The position numbers and the translations under genes were made by a program. DNA of 64,000 nt, from the NCBI GenBank assembly GCA_030685235.1, contig MU839095.1, positions 62,001-126,000 of the forward strand. The letters are read 5' to 3'. Source of the stretch: Copromyces sp. CBS 386.78. Lineage: Eukaryota; Ascomycota; Sordariomycetes; Sordariales; Sordariaceae. Positions 11,543-23,124 of this stretch are shown here, piece after piece (the stretch's first letter is position 1; each line of letters begins with the position of its first letter). Below the pieces are notes generated by a model. The model did no database searches and had not been told where the DNA came from. It saw only the letters and a program-made list of their open reading frames with translations.

Positions 11543-12985
11543 TGTCCTTTCAAGGGGACTTCTTCCTCCTTGGTTGTGGTTTTCTTTTTCCACTCCTTTA
11601 CGCCGGTTAAATCGTTTGTGTTTTCTGACGGGTGGGAATTGTCGTGCAGGTTATCTGATGATGCGATTTTGCCGTTCGGGATTTGAAACGCGCCTAACTC
11701 GGGGGATCGTAACTTTTGTTGAAGTTGGCGCGGGTGACTGGTGATAGTTGCGATGACGACGTTGGGTGGCCTTGTCAAAAGATGCCAAGGACTGTTAAAG
11801 AAATAGGTATGGACCATGCTACTCCATGCAAGCCTACGCGCTCACCGCGCTCAGAAGGTGCATGGGCTCGTGGGATGGCGCTTGACAAGGGTTAGGGTTC
11901 AGTTGATATGCCAAGCGCGTGCAGCGCGGTACCTACTACAGGGTACCGGTAGTCTCATTCACTCAGCCTGCATCTTCTGCCGAAGCGTGTGGTACTACAA
12001 AGGCTCCATGATTGCTACAATTGTGATATGGAAACTTTGATCAGTTACTTTCCATAGTTGCTATTGAGCCTTCCACGCGTCATTGAATTGTTCGTCTTGG
12101 GTAGCATTTGTCAAGGAGACGGGACCCTAGGTATCCAGGGTATTCTTCAGACAAACGGTAAGGTAGCCAGCCCAGAAAAGTCTAAATTAACCTCGAGCCG
12201 CTATCGCAACATGGATAGAGCAATCACGTTCGAGAAACCTTTAAATGCTTGCTCTTCCAGGTATAATACAAGCCTCGTTCCTGTTGAAGGTTGGCTCACA
12301 GGATACAGCAAGTAAGAAGATAGGGGTTCGAGATTGGTATTGGGCTGATCCTTGACCGCTTGGTCCAACTTTCACACTAAGGACACCTCAGGTTTCAAGA
12401 TGTCGTCCGCAGCGCATATCATCTGATGGAAACCGTGAGCTCTCTACTTTGTCCTACCTGTCAATGGCATCAATGGTTCATGTATTCTTTTTCTCCTTAA
12501 TGTAACACTGGTGAAGGAAACATGACATAACAAATTGTTACAACACGGCACCAAAATCCATCCTCCCGTCGTATCACAGAGCTGTCTGGTGGCACATGCG
12601 TGGGATGGATGCGGAGGAGGAAAGGTGCATTCAGCAGCCGCCAGCCAGCATAGAAGTGAGGTGGAGGAAAAGGAGGGGCGGGAAGCATCCATGCAGCCAA
12701 TCTCAATGGCTTGTGATTGTTTGCCAGAGAGGAAGAAGAAAAAGAAGAACCAGTTTCCCATTGAAGACATTTTGAAGGCGTAGGTTATCCTGTTCATGAC
12801 TTTTCAACGACATCCTATCACAAGCCACGATTTCAGGTAGACTTGGCCAAAAAGGGTCCATGCTTCCCCGCCATTGGGTTCTGTAAGAGTGTAAGCTTGG
12901 CTATGGTGCTGCTGTCTGTGCACCAATGCCGCCAAAAAAAAGATGGAGCTCTGATGAAGCTCGGTCCAATGTTCGTCTCAAAGTT
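11543..12985. other. ist3 upstream region and transposon flank
   Basis: About 1.4 kb without a recognisable gene. The first ~270 bases stay open in the ist3 frame but lose all family similarity. A short basic open frame begins at 12926 and is interrupted by the transposon at 12994. Confidence 0.45.
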
Positions 12986-12993
12986 GCCAAGAC
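12986..12993. repeat. Target-site duplication, left (element copy 1)
   Basis: GCCAAGAC abuts the left terminus and is repeated exactly at 20308-20315 after the right terminus. This marks both element ends. Confidence 0.9.
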
Positions 12994-13013
12994 TTATCTC
13001 AGTGCTCAGACCT
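12994..13013 (+). repeat. Left terminal inverted repeat, copy 1
   Basis: Starts TTATCTCAGTGC and continues CAGACCT. It matches the reverse complement of 20288-20307 with one mismatch (T/C at position 10). Confidence 0.9.
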
Positions 13014-13587
13014 ACTTTCTTTTTTGGGCAGGGGGCGACCTGCGGCCGCCAAGGATTGGGCCTACGGCCCGTACGCTTCGCGCACTAGGTTTCTCAATTA
13101 AAAGTTTCTAATATTTCTAAATTATAGTCCGTACATCGTTTCTTTTAATATATTTATATATATTAATTAAAATTGCCTAAAAAAGAGGTTTGAATCCTCA
13201 ATATAGAAACTAGCCATCTAAACAGGCTACCCTATACAAATCAAAATAGACCAATATATTTACTATATAGTAACTATATTACAATAAAACGTATTAATAA
13301 AAATAAACTTATTAATAAATAAAGAATTTAATAGAGATTATTATAATATATTTTTTTTATATTAATATATTCAATTATATAAATATAAATTATAAAAGTA
13401 ATTTTTTTATTTAAATAATATAATACTACTTAGGGTTTAATACCTATATTTATATTATTTTTTATTCTAACTTTTTAAAAATTTCTATATATAATCTATA
13501 ATATACGTTAATAGACCGTATAATCTTTTTTTATTATTACATCGCATATATAATTTTTTACAATTTAATATATTATTAATATTATAA

Positions 13588-15690
13588 ATGACGACGACGG
13601 CCCTATCGACCCCTAGCGTATACTACGTATAATACGAAAAATTATTAGTAATAAAGAACCTAGAGAAAGGTAAATTAAAATAATCGTTAAACTTATTTAT
13701 AAGTAGAAAAATATAATATTAGTCGCAATAATAAATTATAATAAAAATATTATTTTATATACCTTTTCCGCGCTCCTCAATAAGATTACTATATAAATCG
13801 TACCTTTAACGAAATTTAGCGAAACTTAACGAAATAATATTATTAAGAAAATAAAGGGTTTAAAGCCTATATAGATTAATAGCGATATATTAAAGAAGGT
13901 AAGGTAAGTTTTTAATAATAAAAAAAGGGGTATAAATTAATAATAAAATAAAATAAGAATATATAGAAGGAATATAAAGAAGGAAAATATACTTATATCT
14001 TCTTAAATTTAGAATAGGCGTTCAATTTATAATTTAAAATTGTTCTTCGTTCGCTAGACTTTTACGAAAAGATCAATTTTTTTATTATCGACAAATTATA
14101 TATCGTATTAGAATAGGATAAGGATTTTAAGAAAGACTTCTAATATTTATATACTCTTTAACCCTTATTACCCTAGAATATTCCCTAATTTGGATATACT
14201 ACTATATTGGCCGGCGTACATTAAAATTTTATTATTAAAAAAGCTAGATTTAACGAAAATAATTTAGAAATTATTCGTACTTCGGTAAATTATTCCGAAA
14301 TCGCTATCGTAGTATAGCCTCTTTTACGAAATTATATTAGGGATTTCCGTTGCCTATTATTTTTAATTAATAGCGCTACCCCTAAAAACTGATAATAAAT
14401 TCCGAAAATAATAATTTATATCGATAATAAGAATACTCTTCCTACTACCCGCTATATTATTATTAATTATTTATATAAATAATATAGCTTTAATAAAGAG
14501 ATAGGACGTAAGGTTATCCGCCTATATAATAGCCTAATCCGTACTATTAATAAAAATATTATTTTCAAAGACTTTTAAGAAAATATAAATTATAAAATAA
14601 TTTATACTACTGTTATTCTCAGTATAGGATTAAATATACTTAACGTTAATAGAGTAATCTAATTTAAACTACCTAAGATTCTAAGCCTTTTAGATTTTTA
14701 GTAACGTTTTAGAAGAATAATACAAAAGAAAAATAATTAAGGATAGGCGTATTTTTTTGCCCCTTTTTATTTATTTAATTATTTAGGGTCCGACGAAAAA
14801 TAACCGCAACGACCGGCCTAAATTCATAATTAGCCGTATATACTTCGTATACTTAATCGGTTAATAAATTTCGTAGCGAACTATAATAATAAAGGAAAGG
14901 AAGAGGGTAGTAGTAATAATAATAATAATGCGGCCAATTATGTAAGCGAGGCGGACCTATTTAAAGTTGAATTTTAATTTTAATCCGACAATAGAATAGG
15001 ATTTTATTCCTTTTATAAATTTCGATATAAAATCAAATTATTAAAACTAAAGGATATTAAAAAGAAGGTAATAGATCCAGTAATTAAAAATTGGTTTAAT
15101 ATACGCTATTTTCGATGGGTAATACTTAATTATTTATAAGAACTATATTACGATTTAAATTTAAAATATAAGCGATTTATTCCTATTGGAAAATACTATA
15201 ATATATATAATCTACAATTTAAACGAATTCCTCTAATACTATTTAAGGTATAGAGTAAAGAAAAGGTATTTAATAAGCCCTCTATTAATAATTTTACTAA
15301 TATAGTTGCTACCTACTTATTAAAATAGTATAAAAAATATATATAAATATTAATTCTTATTAAACTTCGAACTTTTAAAATATTTCCAAAAATATTTATA
15401 CTTCGTAAGCTTTAAAATACTATAGTACAACTGCTAGTAAATAGTAAAAAAAAACTATTAAAACTATTATTTAACAATATAGCTAAATTAAATAAGAAAT
15501 TCCCTAAATTATAATTTTAATAGAAATAATATTATTAATATATTAAAAGATTAATTAATTTCTATAAAAAATCTATTATTAAAATTTACAAAAATTAGGA
15601 AGCCTTAAAAAAAAGCTAGTAAATCCCAATATTACTATTATTAATACTAATTAGTAAACTAATTTAAAGGTAACTTCTACGCCGGCTAGC
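13588..15690 (+). pseudogene. RIP-killed RecQ-like SF2 helicase, copy 1
   Basis: Reads as a helicase only if RIP-type changes are allowed (stops at former Gln and Trp codons). Motif II is at 14090-14101 as D-K-L-Y; copy 2 still has D-E-L-Y, pointing to an ancestral DELH-like box. Motif III follows as GYTTIL for an S/C-T-A-T-L type sequence. After it come RTSVNYSEIAIVV (the 'RxSIDRPEI' segment of fungal RecQ-like helicases), VIRLYNSLI, then motif V/VI at about 14590-14720: TTVILSIGLNILNVNRVI, a stop at the Gln position, FKLP, and RF-R. The region AYFFAPFYLF resembles the next conserved block, and a Cys-containing C-terminal domain seems to follow to about 15.6 kb. The Walker A region is too decayed to place. 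Boundaries are approximate. Confidence 0.75.
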
Positions 15691-16999
15691 CCGTCTATCC
15701 TTTCTTCTTTCGCTCTATTAAGAAGAATAATTATTAAAATCTATTAAAATAACCTATAAAAGCAATTAATTAAATGAATTCTAGTATGAAAAAAAGTAAT
15801 AGTAGATTAATTAATTAGAAATAAAGTTAGTAGAATTAATTTAATTAATATAGACGAGGAGGAGGAGAATATAAAGTAAGAAGTAGTTAAACTTTTAATA
15901 TTAAGAAGAAATATTCCGTTATACGTTTTATAAGTTACTCCTATTCCTATACTTATATTAAAAGTTCCTGTTCCCCTATTAAAGGCTATTCCTAAACCGT
16001 TATAAAAGAAAGTACTAACAAAAGAAAAAAATATTTAGCTTACTATTCTTATTTAACCTTCTATTATTAGACTATATTTAACGTTTAATATAGGAGTTTA
16101 ATAATTAATAGAGGAGCTTACTCCTAGAAAATAATATAAAACCTATATTATTGCTCTATTACCTTCTTTTTAAGAATTATTTTAATGGTATGAAATATAA
16201 ATAATAATATTACTATTTACATTATTAATAATAATTAATATTATTAATATTATTATTGTTAGTATTATTTTTCTAATGCCCGTTCGAGGAAGTAAAAAGA
16301 GGATTAATAATATAAGGATTCCGATTATAAATTTATTAATATATAAAAAGTAAATAAGTAGAGGTAATTTTAATATTAATTAAGTATTATTATAAAAATA
16401 TAATTATAATTAACTTTAACCCTAATAAGTTAAAATATTATTAAATATAATTTAATTCCGAATATATTTCCCGTATTATAACCGTATTATATTATTATTA
16501 GAAATAATTTTAAAATTATTTTTAATCGCTTCTAACCGTTTTTATAAATTCTTAATCCTATTTTAATTATTATTAACCCCCAACGGGGGGTATTATAGGG
16601 ACGCTTATAATATAGCGGTATATAAAGACGCTTATATATTTCTACTAGTATTATAAATTGTAAAAACCCTTATTCGAATCCTATTTATAATTATTATAAT
16701 TATTTTTCTTTATTTCTATTTATTCCTACCCTTTTATTACCTTCCTATTACTTTTTTACTTCTTTAATATTTAAAATTTTATCCGGTTAGTAGTTAATAG
16801 TTAATTATTAGCGCGGGAGGAGGAAATATAAGTACGCTATAAAATATACTATTTTTTAGGTTATTATAAACGGGTACCCTATTATTACGGCGGGGTATTT
16901 ATAAAGCGATTCGATTAGGGTACGTAGAATAAATTGTATTGAACTCCTTTTTTTTAGTATTTTCTTAATTTTATATATAGATTTACTTAATTTACGAAA

Positions 17000-19450
17000 A
17001 ATATAAATTTACTTAACCTATTAAAAAAAATATATATTTTCATTTTATTATTATTATTATAAAATTTCTAAATATTAATCGTATTGTATAATAATTGTAT
17101 AGAATTTATATTAGAGGTAATTTATATTATTAAAAATTATTGTTATTAATAAACTTATAATTTTACAAATTATTATTATTATTAAAAATACGTCTACTTT
17201 CCTCGCTATAATTTAATATACTATTTTAATTAGTAAAAAGAATTATTTTAAATAAATATTTCTAGTTAGCGATATTAATTAGGATAAAGATAATTTTATT
17301 TTACTTATTTAGCTTTTTAAGTAAATAAATCTAATTTAGAGTAAAAAGATTTAATATATTAAATACTTTGGGGTTAATTTTTATAGCCGTCGTCTTCCTC
17401 TTTATTATTCTATTACTATACAATTTTAAAGTATATAAAATAATATTAATAAAGGGATTACTAATTATATAAGTACTTTTAGCGGTACGTCCTTAAAGGC
17501 GTTTAATACCTTTTCGAATAGTAGTGAGTGTATTAGAATTAAAAATTAATTGTAATAGCTTAGCTTTAATATTATAAGTAAAGTTTTTATTATTTTTAAT
17601 ATCAATTATAAAAATAGTATTCTAATATTCGAATATAATATCGATAGCTTTATATCGACTATTAATTATAATATAACGAATTAAACTATTTTTTATAATA
17701 GCCTCCCTAAAATTATTATTATAAATATTAAAATATAAAAGCTATGTAAAGTATAATATTTTTAGGCCGTAGTTTATTAATCCGCCGCCCTAGAAAAGGA
17801 TTAGGAATATTAGTACAATATTTTAAAGAAGGCTATAGTCTCTTATTCGAACTACTTTATAAATAAATAAATAAAGTTTAACAACTTATATTAACTGGTA
17901 TTAATTATAAAATTCTATATCGATAAGAATATTATTATTATCGTCGTTATATTTACCAATCTAGCCTTTAATAATAAAAACCGTATTCTAAATATTATTA
18001 AATATATTTTGTAAGTAGGTCGCTCCTTCCTTCTCTTTATTAAATATTTTTTTTATTACTTTTTAAATACTATTAATATTAAATTCGTTTATTAATAAAC
18101 CTTTTTAAATTAGTTTATTAATAATAAAAGCGAGAATACGAATTTAATAGCCGTATATTAAAATAGGCATAGCTAAATAATATTTAACCTTATTCTTAGT
18201 AATTTTTTTTTAGCGTTAGAAGAAAAAGATATTAAAAAATAAAATAGCATTCGATTGGCTAGGAGTACTATTGTCCTAAAAATTTCTAAAAATCATTTTA
18301 ATAAAATTAGTTTCAATATAAAAAAAGGCTAGGACTAAGAATAATTATTTTCGTTATTCCTATTAAATATTAAATTCCAACTCTTTATACTAAATACGAC
18401 GGATAAAAAACGTTATTTTTTAATTACTATAAATAAAAATTAATTAATTAATAAATTTTTAACTGTGAATACCGAAATAGTTATCGAATAATTTTTTATA
18501 TATTTTATAAACCCCTTTTAATTTACCTTCGTCTTCGTAAATAGCGTTAATTTAAAGATATAGCGAATTTTTATATTTAATTCGTTTAAAGGTAAATATA
18601 GGAGGCAAATTTTTAAAAGAGCGGTCTTTCTAATAAAAAAGATATTTAAGGGCGTATTCTAATAGTTATTTTAAGCTTTTAAAAATATTCTAGTGCTTAG
18701 GAAGGAAATATTAAATAACTATATCGAATATAAAAAACTATATATATTAAATTAATAATTACTAAAAAGGATTGTATAACTTTAAATAATTAATTAAATA
18801 AATAGTAATTAAATTAATTATTTCGTCCTATTTACTACTAATTATTTTACGAATAGTATTCTTAAAATTAAAATTATTATGTACAATAATACCGATAGGA
18901 TTTAAAGTAGTATACTTAAGATTTTATTTTATTTTAGCGGCTATAGTATTAAATATACAATTGAATATAATATATAAAAATATAATATTAATATTTAATA
19001 ATATTTGGATAATTCGTCGAAAGGTACCGCTTAAAAGTAAATATAAATTAAGTATATAACGAAAAAAAGTATTAATATTCTTAATATAGCCAGCTATTAT
19101 TATAGTAATAATAATAATAATACGGCTACTATATTATTTACTAACTTCAATTTTCTCGATTTTTTCCTATATTTCCCGCTAATTTTACATCGCTTATAAA
19201 AGTAAAAAAATTAGAAAAGGTACTAATCTCTAAATAGTTAATTAAAATCCATTAAAAGTATCTTTTAATTAAAAGGAATTATTTAATTAGAAAATATATA
19301 TTTATTCTTAACTTTTATTAACTTTTTCCGGCTCAAAATAATTAAAAGACGGTTTATCGAAAAGAGACTTCATCTCCTTATATACAATAGTAGTATAATA
19401 ATTAGGCCTATATAAAATATTTTATTAAATAGTAAATTTAGTTCTTAATA
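17000..19450 (-). pseudogene. RIP-killed transposase-like gene, copy 1
   Basis: The minus strand from about 19.45 kb leftward reads as protein with scattered RIP stops: YRPNYYTTIVYKEMKSLFDKPSFNYFEPEKV near 19330-19420 (given here as separate pieces YRPNYYTTIVYKEMK, SLFDK, SFNYFEPEKV) and PIGIIVHNNFNFKNTIRK near 18845-18902. The latter resembles the 'xDNxNFxxxxR' core of DUF6589-type proteins that accompany helicase-bearing transposons in fungi; copy 2 has the same motif. That link is recalled and tentative. The gene converges with the helicase. Ends are approximate and no catalytic triad could be proved. Confidence 0.5.
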
Positions 19451-19737
19451 TAATTTTTTAAATATTTTTATCTATTACAGTTTTAGTAAATATAAATATT
19501 CTACGAAAATCCTTTAATTATTAAATAATAAATAATTTTAAATTATAATTCTTTAAGGATAAATTCTTTAATTGTATTATATTCCCTACCTATAATATTC
19601 TATAGCGTTTCTATTCCGCTAAGGTCGCTTCGATAATATTATATTTAAAATTTTAATTAAATTTAGGATTATCGAAGTCTTATTCTAATAGATTAGCCGG
19701 GGGGTCTAAAATTAGAACTAATTGAAAAGCCCTCTAT

Positions 19738-19950
19738 CTATTTCGAAACCGAGATAGGGTATAGCTTTGAACTCTTCGAATTCTTCGAATACCGCGAGGA
19801 ATACTACGAACGTAAGAGGGAATACTACGAAAAATACTACGAATATTGTAAATATTATACGTATAAATTAATCGAAGGGTTAATTAAGGGGATTCTAATC
19901 GAAGGGTTGAATATAAGCGAAGATTTAGGAATAGAAGTATAAGAATTAGC
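19738..19950 (+). other. Glu/Tyr-rich open stretch near the right end, copy 1
   Basis: Many GAA, TAC and TTC codons encode FELFEFFEY then EEYYERKREYYEKYYEY. It keeps more G and C than its surroundings because it has very few CpA/TpG sites, the RIP target. Copy 2 has the same stretch at about 34911-35114. It may be the tail of a third plus-strand gene. Confidence 0.45.
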
Positions 19951-20172
19951 TATTCTAGCTACTTTAGTTATAAAGGGGTAAATAGAGGATTGGAATAGCC
20001 TTAGGAATTGTCGGCTATAGTATTAAAGAATATTAAAATAATACGCTAGTTTACACGATTAAAATACATTCGAAATATTAGTAATACGATAACTTTTCGT
20101 AAAATTATAGTAGTTCTAGTAATAGCTAAGTAATTTTGCTGTATAATTTATAATATTAGATATATCGGGAAT

Positions 20173-20295
20173 TCAGACCTCTTGGGGCGTATATTAAAAA
20201 TATTACCCAAAACAATAGTCATAGCATTTTATCGATAAATTAAATTTGTGTAGTGTAATCTGGTCCGTGCGTTACGCCCCGAAAAAGAGGTCTGA
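20173..20295. repeat. Subterminal inverted repeat at the right end, copy 1
   Basis: TCAGACCTCTTGGGGCGTA at 20173-20191 is mirrored by TACGCCCCGAAAAAGAGG and TCTGA at 20273-20295 (a few extra bases in the loop side). The right terminus can therefore fold on itself. The same arrangement occurs in copy 2. Confidence 0.75.
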
Positions 20296-20307
20296 GCGCT
20301 GAGATAA
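20288..20307 (-). repeat. Right terminal inverted repeat, copy 1
   Basis: Ends AGCGCTGAGATAA; its reverse complement is TTATCTCAGCGCTCAGACCT. Confidence 0.9.
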
Positions 20308-20315
20308 GCCAAGAC
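20308..20315. repeat. Target-site duplication, right (element copy 1)
   Basis: GCCAAGAC, identical to 12986-12993. Confidence 0.9.
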
Positions 20316-21307
20316 AGCTTCCCCTTTTAGAAAAAACATCGGGAAGTTCACCCCAGACAAGCGACGGGCAAGGACGACGTGACAGACCCTCGCTTTCCAC
20401 CGCTCCCCCTCCCCTCCCTCTTCCCCCACCGCCTTGGGCCTTGTCCTGGTGGATCGCCTTGTGTCCTCCCACTTAGTTGGCTTTGGGTCGACATCTGGCT
20501 AAAATCCAAAAAGTTCAAACGCATCCGTCCAAGCATACGCCAGTCATCGTGCGTTGAAAAAGTGGTGTCTCGGCGGTGTCCATTGCCGCTTTTAGAGTTG
20601 TACCGTTGCGAAAAAGAGACTACGAACGCCTAGGCCCCCTCAAGGCTTCCCCCCTCCCCTCTTCGGTGACAGACAAGGCGACCCTGTTCCCGTCCCTCGT
20701 TTCGTGCCCGCAGTCTTTTTCTCCGCTTCCCTCTTTAAAATCACCAAACATTGGGCGATTATATTGTTAAGGTTGTCCCTCCTTTATCCACACCACGCCG
20801 AGCCCATCCTCCTCCTCGGGGCTCGTCTTGCTCTTGTCTAGCTGTCCAGACTCCCGTCTCTTCCTCTTGCCCACTGCCATTCCAACTTTCTCCTCTTCCT
20901 GTTTACATTCGCTATACTACCAGACACGCTGGCGGCGACAAGAGTGTCTCGTTGTGGTTGCTTGTATCGCATTCGCTATCCCACTGTGCATCACGGCGCA
21001 TAGTTCTTTGATAGAACAGGGAATCCCCTCCTCTGCCCGCGTCTCTGGATCCAGTTCTGTCCCATCTGGTCGCCTACCTTGCGGACTCGATCACTCGACT
21101 CAGTACGCTTCCCCGGCCTGTGTGTGCTGTATTCGTCACCAAGAATCCCGTCGAATCTACTCCATCGTTTGAGCACCTGAAAGCTGCGCCCAGCTCCACC
21201 GTCGCCTCCGCTTTCAGGCCTTATCAGTCCACTGCCCACTGCTCTTCCAGTTGTTTACCCGGCAGCGGAACCAATTGGCGCACCGTCGTCAGTTCCAAGC
21301 TTGAATC
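20316..21307 (+). other. lag1 promoter and leader
   Basis: About 1 kb between the transposon and the lag1 start. It is strongly pyrimidine-rich from about 20640 to 21300, as usual for fungal leaders of well-expressed genes. Base composition returns to normal at once after the transposon, so RIP did not visibly leak into it. Several short upstream frames exist; I do not call them genes. Confidence 0.5.
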
Positions 21308-23124
21308 ATGGGCGATTCCCATACCCAGAGCTCCAGTAATGGGCCCGATCAGCGAGTGAGGCGGAATACCGCGACATCTGCCGTTCCCTCCTCTGGAGTC
21401 ACCAGCACCGGCAACAGCGCAGCTCTCCCACCTCAGCGGAGGACTGTCAAACGCGAGAAGTCTGGCAACCCCAAGAATATGAATGGTCCCCTCTACATGC
21501 AGCGCAACGAAAACATCGTTCTTGTGCGTCGCGTCAAGAGGAAGGGCGAGGGCCCTCTGAAGCAGTTGACGCGCTGGTTCGTTGAGAACCAGATCGGTAT
21601 GTGAACATGTTCCCTTTAGAACCACGAGACACTGTCTAGTCAGGAAGCACACCACTGACTCCTCTCTGTCTTTATCCAGGCTTCGCTTCAAACCTCCTCG
21701 CTCTCCTCTTCCTCGCCCATGGATGTATGCCTCGCGCCCGCTCCCACACCGGAAAGTACTTTACGCTCTCGTACTACAACCCAACAACCGGACAATATGG
21801 CCTCGGCAAGGATGACGGCTTCCTCATCTTCTTCTGCATCATCCTCTTTACCGGCCTCCGCGCTGCCACCTTGGAATACTTGTTCGCGCCGTACGCAAAG
21901 TCCAGGGGTATCTCCAAGAGGAAGGACATCACCAGGTTTAGCGAACAGGCTTGGCTCCTGATCTACTACAGCGTCTTCTGGACTCTCGGTCTCGTACGTT
22001 TCTCTCTTTTTCCATGCCATGGCGCCGCTTTCGTTTCTTTCCGGCGCGGCGCGGCGCGGGTGAACATACACACCAGTTTTCGAACTGACAAAGCCATGCT
22101 TTTTTCCCATATAGTACATCTACTGCCAATCACCGCACTTCTTCAACCTCCGAGAGCTCTGGACGAACTGGCCCAACCGTGAGCTTACCGGACTCATGAA
22201 GGGATACATGCTTGCCCAGTTGGCCTTTTGGCTGCAGCAAATTCTGGTTATCAACATTGAAGAGCGCAGAAAGGACCACTGGCAGATGTTCACCCATCAC
22301 ATTATTACCATCTGCCTCATCTACGCCTCTTACAGATACGGCCACACCCGCGTTGGTAACCTTATCTTGGTTCTGATGGATGTTGTGGACTTGTTCCTTC
22401 CGGTACGTTTTCCGCCCTTTCCTCCTTTTCCCGCCAGCATGCGCAACCACAAATGACTAACACCATTTCCCCATTTCCACAGCTCGCCAAGTGCCTCAAA
22501 TACCTCGGCCACTCCACCGCCTGCGACTTCATGTTCGTCGTCTTCATGGTCTCGTGGTTCATCGCCCGCCACGTCTTGTACTTGGCGGTCTGCTATTCCG
22601 TCTACGCGCACACGCCCTCCGTCATGCCGTACGGCTGCTTCACCGGTTCCCAGGGGAACCTTTCCGGTCCCTTCCAGCCGCCCACCGACAAGGGCGCCTT
22701 GTATCTCCTCGAGCCGCTCTGGAAACCCGACGGACTGGTGTGCTATGACGACACGGTCAAGTGGGCCTTCCTCTCGATGCTGCTCTTCTTGCAAGCCCTG
22801 ACCATTATGTGGTTCTCGCTCATCATGCGCGTGGCCGTGCGCGTGCTCAAGGGTGAGGGCGCTGATGACACGCGCAGTGATGATGAGGGCTGCGGGGATG
22901 ACATTGATGCGGAGGATGACGAGGAGGAGTTTGCGGAGTATGTCTATGAGGAGACTCACGCGCTGGCGGAGGAGGTTGGTGTTGATGAGCTTGATCTCAA
23001 GAACTGGGCGGAGAGAAGACGCGCCGCTGGCGCTGGGGTGACGGCCACGGGTGTCAGTCTGCCTGGTCATAGTGATCGGAAGGAACTGCTCGGTCGGATT
23101 GGGTGTGAGAAGCAGGTTGAGTAA
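21308..23124 (+). CDS. lag1: Ceramide synthase (Lag1/Lac1, TLC domain)
   Basis: ER enzyme that N-acylates sphingoid bases with fatty acyl-CoA to make (dihydro)ceramide. Exons 21308-21596, 21680-21993, 22115-22402 and 22483-23124 give 510 residues; splice sites are GTATGT, GTACGT and GTACGT donors with AG acceptors. The first ~95 residues are cytosolic, Ser/Thr-rich and basic. Membrane helices start at FASNLLALLFLAHG. The TLC/Lag1p core includes the paired catalytic histidines in FTHHIITICL (His262-His263), then RVGNLILVLMDVVDLFLP and KCLKYLGHSTACDFMFVVFMVSWFIARH (given as two parts of one conserved segment). Six or more hydrophobic helices are visible. The C-terminal ~100 residues are very acidic (DDEEEF) and may carry CK2-type regulation, as in yeast Lag1. 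It lies between the two transposon copies and is intact. Confidence 0.95.

Larger units (their letters stand above)
12994..20307 (+). mobile_element. RIP-degraded TIR DNA transposon, copy 1 (helicase + transposase type)
   Basis: A 7314 bp element with terminal inverted repeats of about 20 bp (TTATCTCAG[T/C]GCTCAGACCT, one mismatch) and an 8 bp target duplication. About 100 bp at the left end and 50 bp at the right are GC-balanced. The interior is extremely AT-rich and dense in stops, as expected from RIP. Two decayed genes converge inside it: a RecQ-like SF2 helicase on the plus strand and a transposase-like protein on the minus strand. Copy 2 aligns nearly without gaps (offset 15172 through most of the length). 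TIRs rule out a Helitron, and there are no long terminal repeats. A helicase partner with TIRs recalls AcademH elements, but KDZ or Mutator-like elements are not excluded. Confidence 0.9.

Noticed and set aside
13100..20200. Centromere or large AT isochore
   Set aside because: The AT-rich blocks start and stop exactly at inverted repeats with target duplications and exist as two colinear copies, so they are mutated transposons.
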